Source: Gemmatimonadales bacterium UBA7889 (lineage in GTDB: Bacteria; Gemmatimonadota; Gemmatimonadetes; Longimicrobiales; Gaopeijiaceae). From it: a DNA stretch of 26,514 nucleotides. The DNA lies in the NCBI GenBank assembly GCA_002501085.1, contig DLRL01000051.1:1-26514 (forward strand), in the 5' to 3' direction. This document shows, piece after piece, positions 15,806 through 23,762 of the stretch; the first letter of the stretch is position 1; each line of letters starts with the position of its first letter. The position numbers and the translations under genes were made by a program. Below the pieces are notes generated by a model, which saw only the letters and a program-made list of their open reading frames with translations, was not told the origin of the DNA and did not search any database.

Positions 15806-17389
15806 CTAAGCCTCCTCCGCCCCTGGGTGTCCGTCCTCGATCACAAATGTGGCACGCGTTTCAAGGGAACCGCCAGCCTCGGTTACAACTGGAACCACCT
15901 TGAACTCTGAGGTCCAGAGATCGGGTGTGACATTAGCGGTAACGTAACCGCGTTGTCCATTATAGAATTTTAAATGCGAGTTTCTGCGGAGAAGTCTCTC
16001 GCCGCCAGCAGTCATATCCTGCCCATCTCCGTCTGAGCTGAGAGAGGTGCACACGAATTCGGAAGCAACTGTTTCCGATGACGGATCGTCAAAGTCTCGT
16101 TTAAGGTCGGTTACCCAATTTGCGTGAATATCCCCTGTCAGGACGACAGGGTTCAGGGTTTCAGCATCTGCCATGCGGTTGATCATGGCACTGCGTTCTA
16201 GAGGATATCCGTCCCACTTGTCCATCGACCATGTTTCTTGCCCTTCGGCATCAATGCCACGGATTCTGGCAACCATGACCTGTTGAGCGAGAGCATTCCA
16301 GCGCGCCTCAGACCTGGTTAACCCTTTGAACAACCACTCCCGTTGGCTCCTGCCGAGAATGGATTGATCGGGCGAGATATGAGTTGGGCAGCTCGGACTA
16401 ATCCCGCCAAGACATGGCTGGTTGCTCCGGTACTGTCGGGTATCGAGGATACTTATCTCCATGAGGTTCCCGAATCGGATTCTGCGGTAGAGCTGGATGT
16501 TTGGGCCACTGGGCATTGAAGCCTGGCGCAGGGGCATGAACTCGAAATATGCTTGAAAAGCAGCAGTTCTGCGAAGAAGGAATTGTTCCGGGGATTGGTC
16601 GTCTTCCGGCGACCCATCAGCCCAGTTGTTGTCAACTTCGTGATCGTCCATCGTCACGATCCATGACGCAGCCGCATGGGCTGCCTGTAAATCTGGATCT
16701 GAGCGGTATTGTATGTATCGGTTGCGGTACTCCTGCAGCGTCTGGATTTCTGGACCGGTGTGATGTCGCACGGTATCTCGATCATGCTCTGCATACTCAT
16801 AGATGTAGTCGCCGAGGTGGATGATAAAGTCGAGGTCCTCCTGGGCGAGGTGCTGCAGAGCTGTGAAATATCCATCCTCATAATCCTGGCAAGAAGCGAA
16901 CGCAAACCTGATACGGTCGGGGGTGTTTTCGGGAGCCGGTACTGTCTTGGTACGTCCTACAGGGCTGACTTCACCGCCGACGATCATTCGGTAGAAATAC
17001 TCATGCCCCGGATCCAGCCCACCAACTTCAGCGCTGATTGAGTGTCCAAATTCAGGTGAAGCGATTGCGGAACCAGTCCGAACGATCTCCTTGAAATTAT
17101 GGTCTCGAGCAAGTTCGTAATCGATGGTTACTGGATTTTCGTGTGCACCGACGGTTTCTAGGGCCTCTGGATCCAGACGTGTCCAAAGGACGACCAGTTC
17201 TGGCTCAGGATCACCTGATGCAACTCCTAACTTGAAGGGATACGAACCTATGGCTCGGAGCCGAGCGTCAGCTCTACACCCAGGAACGGAAGCCAATGCC
17301 AAGAGTCCAGCAGCAGCCCCACCAACTCGCAAGAAATCGCGCCGGGTACCTCGCCTATGAAAGAGGTCGTACCACTCAGGATCTCGCAT
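15806..17389 (-). CDS. phoD: PhoD-like alkaline phosphatase/phosphodiesterase, Tat-exported
   Basis: PhoD enzymes hydrolyse phosphomonoesters or diesters outside the cytoplasm with an iron/calcium site. From ATG 17387-17389 (AAGG about nine bases upstream) the protein has 527 residues. The N-terminus carries a twin-arginine motif, TRRDFLRVGG (Arg16, Arg17), a hydrophobic stretch and a lipobox-like SVPGC (Cys38). This indicates Tat export and possibly lipid anchoring. An Ig-like domain (about 50-155) precedes the phosphatase core. Core motifs are FASCQDY (Cys167), HLGDYIYEY (Asp194, Tyr197), TMDDHEVDNNW (247-257) and, near residue 410, TGDIHANWV. The longer frame to 17482 would bury the Tat signal, so I reject it. 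Export through Tat fits cofactor loading in the cytoplasm. The physiological substrate is not evident. Confidence 0.92.
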   Translation of the reverse strand: MRDPEWYDLFHRRGTRRDFLRVGGAAAGLLALASVPGCRADARLRAIGSYPFKLGVASGDPEPELVVLWTRLDPEALETVGAHENPVTIDYELARDHNFKEIVRTGSAIASPEFGHSISAEVGGLDPGHEYFYRMIVGGEVSPVGRTKTVPAPENTPDRIRFAFASCQDYEDGYFTALQHLAQEDLDFIIHLGDYIYEYAEHDRDTVRHHTGPEIQTLQEYRNRYIQYRSDPDLQAAHAAASWIVTMDDHEVDNNWADGSPEDDQSPEQFLLRRTAAFQAYFEFMPLRQASMPSGPNIQLYRRIRFGNLMEISILDTRQYRSNQPCLGGISPSCPTHISPDQSILGRSQREWLFKGLTRSEARWNALAQQVMVARIRGIDAEGQETWSMDKWDGYPLERSAMINRMADAETLNPVVLTGDIHANWVTDLKRDFDDPSSETVASEFVCTSLSSDGDGQDMTAGGERLLRRNSHLKFYNGQRGYVTANVTPDLWTSEFKVVPVVTEAGGSLETRATFVIEDGHPGAEEA

Positions 17390-17577
17390 TTCCGTCTGCC
17401 TTTCATTTCTGGAACTTAATGCTAGTGAATCATAAGCTCTCGCTCGATTTCCGCGAGTGATACATCTAGTGACTTTCTCCAAACGCTATTTAACCATTCG
17501 GATTGATGTCCGATTTCTGGATTTCTATGGCCTAACACCTGTTGCAACTTCAGTAATTTCCACATCATTTTCGCCCA

Positions 17578-18624
17578 ATGAAGGCGATCACATTTCAGGG
17601 CATCCAGTCTCTTGCTTACGAGGATATTCCCGACCCAGGGCTCCTTGATTCGACGGACGCGATTATTCGTGTCACGGCAGCTGGAATATGTGGCTCTGAT
17701 CTCCATCCTTACTTCGGTCGCGAGCAAGGGTTGGACGTTGGAACAGTGATGGGCCACGAGCTACTAGGTGAGGTCGTAGAAGTAGGTTCGGATGTTCGAA
17801 AATTCTCTATAGGTGATATCGGAGTTGCGCCGTTCACAACGAATTGCGGTAGCTGTTTCTTCTGCCGATCGGGGTTAACCGCCCGTTGCGAAACCGGCCA
17901 GCTTTTCGGTTGGATCGAAAATGGCGTGGGACTGCATGGTACACAGGCGGAATTCGTCAGAGTACCCATGGCAGATTCAACACTTGTTGTTGTTCCAGAT
18001 GGTCTTGATGAAGGAGTGGCTCTTCTGGCAGGGGATATCTTGTCTACGGCGGCTTTCGGAGCAGAGTTAGCTAGGGTACAAATAGGAGATGTGGTAGTCG
18101 TTGTTGGATGTGGCCCCGTTGGGTTGCTCAGTATCCGAGCAGCTCGAGAGAAGGGAGCTCGTCAGGTCGTGGCTGTCGATTCAGTTGTTTCCCGACTCAA
18201 ACTTGCAAGGCGGTTTGGAGCAATCCCAGTGAACTTCAAAATGGAAAAGGCATTTGAAGTTGTAATGGCTTGTTCAGAAGGGCGGGGTGCTGACTGTGCG
18301 ATCGAAGCGGTTGGCTCACCCGAAGCGACTCGTACAGCTGCCGAGCTACTTAGATTTGGTGGATCGCTAGCAGCGCTTGGTGTCCATACCGAAGCCCATC
18401 TTGCACTCTCACCTGGGGAGATCTATGACCGGAATCTTCGATATGCCGGAGGGCGATGTTCAGCACGCTATTACATGCCAGTTGCCCTAAGGATCGCTGA
18501 GCGTGACATGGCTTTGATCAGTGAGCTGATCAGCCACCGACTTCCGCTTTCGCAAGGTGTTGAGGCTTACCGGAGCTTCGCGGCGAGGGAGGAAGGTTGG
18601 TCAAAAGTGGTGCTAACACCTTAG
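17578..18624 (+). CDS. Zinc-dependent alcohol dehydrogenase family protein (MDR)
   Basis: This is a medium-chain dehydrogenase/reductase with a GroES-like catalytic domain and a Rossmann domain, 348 residues. Catalytic zinc ligands are Cys38 (GICGSD) and His60-Glu61 (MGHE), with Asp153 a candidate for the third. The structural zinc site is complete: Cys90, Cys93, Cys96 and Cys104 in NCGSCFFCRSGLTARC. The nucleotide loop is GCGPVG (177-182), and Asp201 after strand two suggests NAD(H). The structural zinc and overall layout resemble formaldehyde and threonine dehydrogenase subgroups; the substrate is not determined. No Shine-Dalgarno precedes ATG 17578, so the mRNA could be leaderless. It is divergent from the PhoD-like gene over 188 bases, in which I find no strong promoter. 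The M28 peptidase gene follows after 43 bases. Confidence 0.92.
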   Translation: MKAITFQGIQSLAYEDIPDPGLLDSTDAIIRVTAAGICGSDLHPYFGREQGLDVGTVMGHELLGEVVEVGSDVRKFSIGDIGVAPFTTNCGSCFFCRSGLTARCETGQLFGWIENGVGLHGTQAEFVRVPMADSTLVVVPDGLDEGVALLAGDILSTAAFGAELARVQIGDVVVVVGCGPVGLLSIRAAREKGARQVVAVDSVVSRLKLARRFGAIPVNFKMEKAFEVVMACSEGRGADCAIEAVGSPEATRTAAELLRFGGSLAALGVHTEAHLALSPGEIYDRNLRYAGGRCSARYYMPVALRIAERDMALISELISHRLPLSQGVEAYRSFAAREEGWSKVVLTP

Positions 18625-18667
18625 AACTCTCATTCTTAGCTGTTCTCGTTCCAACAGTGGAGGCGGT

Positions 18668-20314
18668 ATGAGTCGAGTGCGTTCCTCGTTCTGCAAGTTA
18701 GCAGCTGCAGTTCTGCTTACTGGGTGCGCGGATACCAGTGCACCCTTTAACAGTTCGATCACCGAGTCCAGCCTGTCGGACGATCTCTACTTCTTGGCTT
18801 CGCCTGAGATGCGGGGACGGCTTGTTGGCTCTCCTGAAATTGCTACTGCCTCAGAGTGGATCGCTGATCGATTTGGAACACTTGGTCTTGAACCCGCTGG
18901 AGATGACGGTTCTTACTATCAGGATTTCGATTTGGCTTGGTTCAGCCTGGATACCCCAAACTTTCTGCGTGTTACTGGAGCTGGGGGAGCACGTCAACCT
19001 GGTGATGGGTGGACGCCAACTAACTTTAGTGCATCAACTAGTGCTGCTGGTCCGGTAGCTTTTGCCGGCTTCGGCATTGTTGAACCTCGCCTGAATTATG
19101 ATGACTACAGGGACCAAGATGTCCGAGGGAAATTCGTACTCGTGCTTGAACGAGAGCCAGGTGTCACTGATCCATCAAGTCCATTCGACGGTGTAGTCAC
19201 TGCAGAAGCATCCCGTACCTGGCGAAAAGCGCTTTTTGCCCAAGAACGTGGGGCGATTGGTATTCTGTTCGTGCGGGATGTACATAACCGTCCGGAAATC
19301 GAGGATTGGCAACAGGCACACGCTAGCAGTTGGCCTGAAGAACCACGAAGAGTAGAACGCTTTCTTCTTGGGGCGTGGGTTGAAGATATTACGATTCCTG
19401 CGGCTCAGATTTCAGTCGAGCTTGCAGAGGTGCTTGTCAGCGGTTCCGGGAGTACGCTCGAAGAGCTTTCCATGGCTTCGGAAGAATCTGGAAAAGGCCT
19501 TGGTATCATTGCATTACCAGGGGCAGAAGCCAGCCTAACGGTTAACGTCGAGCGTCATACCATCACGGGTCGGAATGTTCTAGCTATGGTTGAAGGTTCC
19601 GATCCGGATCTCCGCGATGAAGTAGTCATTATTGGTGCCCACCACGACCATGATGGCACTGATGGCGAGACCATATTTCCGGGGGCAGACGATGATGGTT
19701 CAGGGACAGTCGGTGTCATGGGTGTTGCGGGTGCCTATGCTAGAGCTATAGAAGCTGGAGAGCGCCCTCGGCGGTCCGTGATCTTTGCTGTCTGGGATGC
19801 AGAAGAGCGTGGACTACTAGGCGCATGGTACTATACGCTAAGGCCGCTCTTTCCTCTGCAGAGCACAGTAGCGAAGCTCAATCTTGATATGATTGGACGT
19901 CACCAGGAAGTCCCTGAAGATGGTGCCGGTCGTTTCCGAGGACTTGAAGTTCAGAGTGCCGAGTCTAATTCGAATGCGACCAATATTCTCGGTTACAGCC
20001 GAACGCCTGACTTAGCGGGTCAGATCGAAGCTGCGAACACATTCGGGCTTGAGCTCAAGATGCGCTACGATAATAATGAATCGAATTTGTTGCGCCGCTC
20101 AGATCACTGGCCATTTCTTCAGAATGGTGTCCCGGCAGTTTGGTTTCATACCGGACTACACCCCGATTATCACCGTGCCGGGGATACCCCGGACCGAATC
20201 GAATATGAGAAGATGACGCGCATTGTCCGACTTGTTCACCAGACCAGTTGGAACGTGGCGCAAGGGGATACCAAACCCTCGCTCCAGGAGATGGGCAGCA
20301 GACCGAGAAGTTGA
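18668..20314 (+). CDS. M28 family metallopeptidase, lipoprotein
   Basis: This is an exported two-zinc aminopeptidase-like enzyme of 548 residues. A signal peptide ends in the lipobox LLTGC (Cys20), so it is probably a membrane-anchored lipoprotein. A protease-associated (PA) domain-like region covers about 125-285. The M28 catalytic residues are visible: His325 and Asp327 in GAHHDHDG, bridging Asp341 in GADDDGSG, Glu379 and Glu380 in DAEERGLLGA, Asp407 in LNLDMIG, with RSDHWPF at 478-484. The typical AHYDHLG motif is slightly altered. GGAGG at 18659-18663 supports ATG 18668. It probably shares a transcript with the alcohol dehydrogenase 43 bases upstream. With the M1, M20 and P1 enzymes in this window it suggests growth on peptides. 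Confidence 0.94.
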   Translation: MSRVRSSFCKLAAAVLLTGCADTSAPFNSSITESSLSDDLYFLASPEMRGRLVGSPEIATASEWIADRFGTLGLEPAGDDGSYYQDFDLAWFSLDTPNFLRVTGAGGARQPGDGWTPTNFSASTSAAGPVAFAGFGIVEPRLNYDDYRDQDVRGKFVLVLEREPGVTDPSSPFDGVVTAEASRTWRKALFAQERGAIGILFVRDVHNRPEIEDWQQAHASSWPEEPRRVERFLLGAWVEDITIPAAQISVELAEVLVSGSGSTLEELSMASEESGKGLGIIALPGAEASLTVNVERHTITGRNVLAMVEGSDPDLRDEVVIIGAHHDHDGTDGETIFPGADDDGSGTVGVMGVAGAYARAIEAGERPRRSVIFAVWDAEERGLLGAWYYTLRPLFPLQSTVAKLNLDMIGRHQEVPEDGAGRFRGLEVQSAESNSNATNILGYSRTPDLAGQIEAANTFGLELKMRYDNNESNLLRRSDHWPFLQNGVPAVWFHTGLHPDYHRAGDTPDRIEYEKMTRIVRLVHQTSWNVAQGDTKPSLQEMGSRPRS

Positions 20315-20349
20315 GCTAGCTAGATATTTCGATTTGGGGACGTACTCAC

Positions 20350-20373
20350 TCTGGTCACGGTGTGGTGACCAGA
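20350..20373. terminator. Strong hairpin between convergent genes
   Basis: A perfect 9-bp stem (20350-20358 with 20365-20373) closes a six-base loop, GGTGTG. It lies 36 bases past the M28 stop and overlaps the last codons and stop of the convergent lipoprotein gene. Because it is symmetrical it could terminate both transcripts. No clear T-run follows on either strand, so intrinsic termination is uncertain. Confidence 0.45.
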
Positions 20374-21107
20374 TCTATAGATGATTCTCTGCAGACCCAA
20401 GTCAAAAAGCGGGTTGCTTCACCTGGAGTGCTGCAATTCCGATCCGTGTATCGGATCCCCTCCCCAATTTGCTGAAAATCTTCTTGGCAAGCGCCATCTA
20501 GGGAGGGGTCACATTGATCGATAGACCATGGACCGGCGCTACACCACTCTTCTTTGCCTGATATCGGTTGACAACTGAAATGAATATCGGTCCTGATTCC
20601 GGCACCAGCCATGATACGGAAATCGCCTTCTGTTGGGTCTGCTTTCGGATTCCAATCCCAGATCGCAGCCACTTCGAACTCCCGTGAAGTGTCACCGGGG
20701 ACGAGCGGCTGTTCGGGTTGGTCGCCGGGGAGAGGGATCCTCCAAAGTCCTGTACTTACTGACACATGCGCGTTCAATAAACCGATAACTTGGTCGCGGA
20801 GCAGATTTTCTACGTAGACCCGACGTAGTCCCAGAGATACGTACGCCAGCGGCAGAGCTGACGTTGTATTGAGAATCCTGACAGTGTTGTCTGACCAAGG
20901 AATAAGTATGGGTCGGTTGATTCTGCGCCCCATCGCAGATGCCGCTATCGTGCCATCCGATACCTCTTCCAATTTCGAAGTCCCATCCCCGATGCAACTA
21001 GCTAGCGGGAGAGCCAACCCTGTCAGGCCTGCCGAACTCGCGTGCTTAAGGAATGTGCGTCGGTCAAATCTCAAGCGAATGAAACCGCTGTCGTCCATTC
21101 CTTTCAT
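20355..21107 (-). CDS. Tat-exported lipoprotein of unknown function
   Basis: I recognise no family for this 250-residue protein. The N-terminus has a textbook Tat signal, DRRTFLKHASSAGLTG (Arg16, Arg17), followed by a hydrophobic stretch and lipobox-like LASC (Cys38). The mature part has a beta-rich first half (about 60-150). The C-terminal 72 residues hold six cysteines (179, 189, 199, 207, 225, 239), which could form three disulfides or bind metal. Tat export often marks proteins folded or loaded with a cofactor before transport, but no cofactor motif is clear. The start is 18 bases after the stop of the transketolase-like gene on the same strand, so the two are probably co-transcribed. An alternative ATG lies three codons in. 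Its stop falls inside the hairpin at 20350-20373. Confidence 0.8.
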   Translation of the reverse strand: MKGMDDSGFIRLRFDRRTFLKHASSAGLTGLALPLASCIGDGTSKLEEVSDGTIAASAMGRRINRPILIPWSDNTVRILNTTSALPLAYVSLGLRRVYVENLLRDQVIGLLNAHVSVSTGLWRIPLPGDQPEQPLVPGDTSREFEVAAIWDWNPKADPTEGDFRIMAGAGIRTDIHFSCQPISGKEEWCSAGPWSIDQCDPSLDGACQEDFQQIGEGIRYTDRNCSTPGEATRFLTWVCRESSIDLVTTP

Positions 21108-21125
21108 TCTTCTACTATTACGACG

Positions 21126-23693
21126 TTAAAGCTCTGACAGTGCTCGGCGCTGATGCTCAAGCCGGGTTTCTCGCTCCCGAGCGAAGCGCTCGACGGCTTG
21201 ATGGATAGAAGTTGGGTCGAGATTTGCCTCTGCGATCACATCGTCCTCTGTGCCTCCACTTAGCCAACGATCGTTCTGATCTGCATAGAGAGAATACTCT
21301 TCGGTTAGTGGACCCAGATCAGGTAGGGGCGGCACGCGCTTAGTCATGGTACTGATAACCATGCTGTCATAACGGGCAGCATCTGGGTAAATGTGCTGCT
21401 GGTACTGCTCAGATTGGTCGGCAAACAACTCGGGACTGATGACTGCTGCAACACGGACATTGATGCCTTCAGTAGCCAGTTTGTCGAGTATGCTAACCAG
21501 ATTCACTGTCGAGCTGGCACCCTGAACCCAGACGGTTCCCATGGCTGGCAGATCAGGATCATAATCACGAATAAGATAGATTCCCTTGGCGGCGGCCTTG
21601 AGGTCTGTATCCGCGAATCTATTTCTGTCCGCAACTAGAATATCCGGCCGAGCAACGTGAATCGTAATAATCCCAACTTCCGGGGTACGAGCTGCTTTTG
21701 CGACGGCAGCGAAATAACCCGCAGCGACGTCGTTGTAGTCCCAAAAGTAAAGGTTGATCACCTGTCCACGTGGGAAGAGTGTCCAAACTTGAGGAGCAAA
21801 TATACCGAAGTGGGTACGCGCATCCGCTGCGGTTTCCGGTCCGGAATGTCCCGCCAGAATTGTTAGCACGCCCAGCCGGAAGGGGCTGTCCTGGTTTTGT
21901 TGGCTGAACACTCGAGCAGGCGTGTACATGAGTGGTGTGAACGCACCGTAGGTCCCTGAAAGGCCCCATAGCCCGGAGTGAACTGATGGGTCAGTGGAAG
22001 AAGACTGGTTGACTAAGCCAATGATTGTGGAGGCATTTACAGCTTCTTGAATGGGCGCCTTAAGGCGAGTTCCTCCTGGATTATGCACAGGATCATAGTG
22101 CCCGAAGAAGTGCGATTTCTCTACGTTGATTGAGCCAGAAAGATCTGCGGCCACTGTAAGGAAGCGTCCTCCCGTAACGTAGTTGAGCCACTGGCCGATT
22201 TCGCTTATTGCCCTCCTTGTTCCTTTCTTTTCCCCTGGTGGCAGGAAGAGATTGATTGTTCCTGACGTGGCATCGCCTGAGTGTGGATCAGTTACTGTGA
22301 ATTCCACTGGCTCAGTTGGTAACCCAGCAGGAGTGAGCCTTTCGTCTAGAAAAGGATCTTCACCGTCCTTGATGTTAACGGGTGTCTCGCGGTCCAAATT
22401 CCCCGCGATAGAAAGGAGTCGGTCGGAGATCCAGTCACCTAATCCCGACTTCTCATCCATGACGGAAAGGAGGATATCGACGTTGGTTTTGAATTGGATG
22501 AGCTTATCAGCTTCTGATCCCGGTACACCATCTCTTATGCCTTCGAACTCTACGCCATAACGTCTCTCGAAGGACTCAGCCAATGCTACGAAGTAGGAGG
22601 AGTTGATCCCGAAGCCGTAGGGATGACTGGGGAAGCCAACGATTTGGTCTCCGATGCCGGCTAATTCCCCGTTCTCGGCTCCCGGCCACCATCCCTTCAC
22701 CGTGTTACCGATAAGTACCATCGGTCGCCGATCATCCTCCGGCCAATTCTCCATCAGCTTGAGACCGGCGAATATGTCGCTGAAGTCGTTGCCATTCTGG
22801 ATATCCAGAACATTCCAGCCGTAGGAACTCCACTGCTGTGCAATGTCGTAGCCCTTGAATTCTGACTTGACTACTCCTCCTATGAGGGAGTCATCGATAC
22901 CCGCGTTATTGTTGCTCAGAAAAATTCGCAGGCGCTTGCCGACCTGCTGTGCAACCGCGGCAGTTTTGAGTTCCTGGGCGTGTCCCTCGGTCATCGCAAA
23001 CTCGCCTTCTAGGGCGATGACCTTGAGGCTGGAAGGTGCACCGATGAAGTCCCAGAACATGGCTTTACCAGCTGCTGTGGCGATACCAATACCTGATGGT
23101 CCCCCATTCACGTCGTTGGTCACGTCCGTACTTTCAGCATGCCCCATGAGAGGCCGTATTCCACGCAACTTTGCCTGAGCAAATAATGGATGGTCGACGA
23201 GACCATTTTCGTCGAGAATCTTGGCCATCGCTCCCTCGCTTCGTCGAAATCCCAAGGCATCGACTGAGAGGATGGCAACTTCGGGATCACAAGCGTACCG
23301 GTCGTCTCCAGTTGTGGCATACTTACGAGCCATTGCCTCGTAGAGAATCATCCAAAGCGCGTAGCACGTGGGGATACAATGCCCACCGGCGAGCATGAAT
23401 CGGTCAGCAAAGGGGTGCTTGGGTTCTCGAATATCATAAGAAAGCCCACCGAGTTCAGGCCCACCGAGATGTACGGCAACATTAAATGGTGTGTAAGCGA
23501 GGGGTCCTCCGAAGTGGCCTGATCCTCTGTAGTTACCCAGAAGAACTAGGAGCATCGAGGTCATGAATGCGACATCATCGAAGTATTCTTTATCGTAGTC
23601 GGGTACCTTCACAGCGTGTGCGGAAGGCATCCGCTCAGATTCGATTGTAGTCACATTTGTGACGCTGAGATCGTTCAAGACTTCTTCGCTCAT
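21126..23693 (-). CDS. Transketolase-like thiamine diphosphate enzyme, 855 residues
   Basis: The protein has the transketolase order: TPP-binding domain, pyrimidine-binding domain, C-terminal domain. Near the N-terminus are GSGHFGGPL (57-65) and GGHCIPTCYAL (103-113), equivalent to the transketolase GHPG and GHG segments. The TPP/metal motif reads GEFAMTEG (230-237) with NNN at 261-263 about 30 residues on. Ordinary transketolases have GDG there, so the metal-binding Asp is a Glu, while Glu236 is kept. In the pyrimidine domain GTRRAISEIGQWL starts near 491, and Glu550 in IQEAVNAS would be the catalytic glutamate that activates the cofactor. The length exceeds transketolase (about 660) and approaches homodimeric pyruvate dehydrogenase E1 (about 890), but sequence details resemble neither closely. 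A GGAAGAAG stretch precedes the ATG. It lies between an aminotransferase and a Tat lipoprotein; the substrate is unknown. Confidence 0.85.
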   Translation of the reverse strand: MSEEVLNDLSVTNVTTIESERMPSAHAVKVPDYDKEYFDDVAFMTSMLLVLLGNYRGSGHFGGPLAYTPFNVAVHLGGPELGGLSYDIREPKHPFADRFMLAGGHCIPTCYALWMILYEAMARKYATTGDDRYACDPEVAILSVDALGFRRSEGAMAKILDENGLVDHPLFAQAKLRGIRPLMGHAESTDVTNDVNGGPSGIGIATAAGKAMFWDFIGAPSSLKVIALEGEFAMTEGHAQELKTAAVAQQVGKRLRIFLSNNNAGIDDSLIGGVVKSEFKGYDIAQQWSSYGWNVLDIQNGNDFSDIFAGLKLMENWPEDDRRPMVLIGNTVKGWWPGAENGELAGIGDQIVGFPSHPYGFGINSSYFVALAESFERRYGVEFEGIRDGVPGSEADKLIQFKTNVDILLSVMDEKSGLGDWISDRLLSIAGNLDRETPVNIKDGEDPFLDERLTPAGLPTEPVEFTVTDPHSGDATSGTINLFLPPGEKKGTRRAISEIGQWLNYVTGGRFLTVAADLSGSINVEKSHFFGHYDPVHNPGGTRLKAPIQEAVNASTIIGLVNQSSSTDPSVHSGLWGLSGTYGAFTPLMYTPARVFSQQNQDSPFRLGVLTILAGHSGPETAADARTHFGIFAPQVWTLFPRGQVINLYFWDYNDVAAGYFAAVAKAARTPEVGIITIHVARPDILVADRNRFADTDLKAAAKGIYLIRDYDPDLPAMGTVWVQGASSTVNLVSILDKLATEGINVRVAAVISPELFADQSEQYQQHIYPDAARYDSMVISTMTKRVPPLPDLGPLTEEYSLYADQNDRWLSGGTEDDVIAEANLDPTSIHQAVERFARERETRLEHQRRALSEL

Positions 23694-23762
23694 CTTCTTC
23701 CAGGTTGGTTGTCAGTCAACAGATTACGAAATGTCCACTATCCAACTTATGATCTGTCATTC

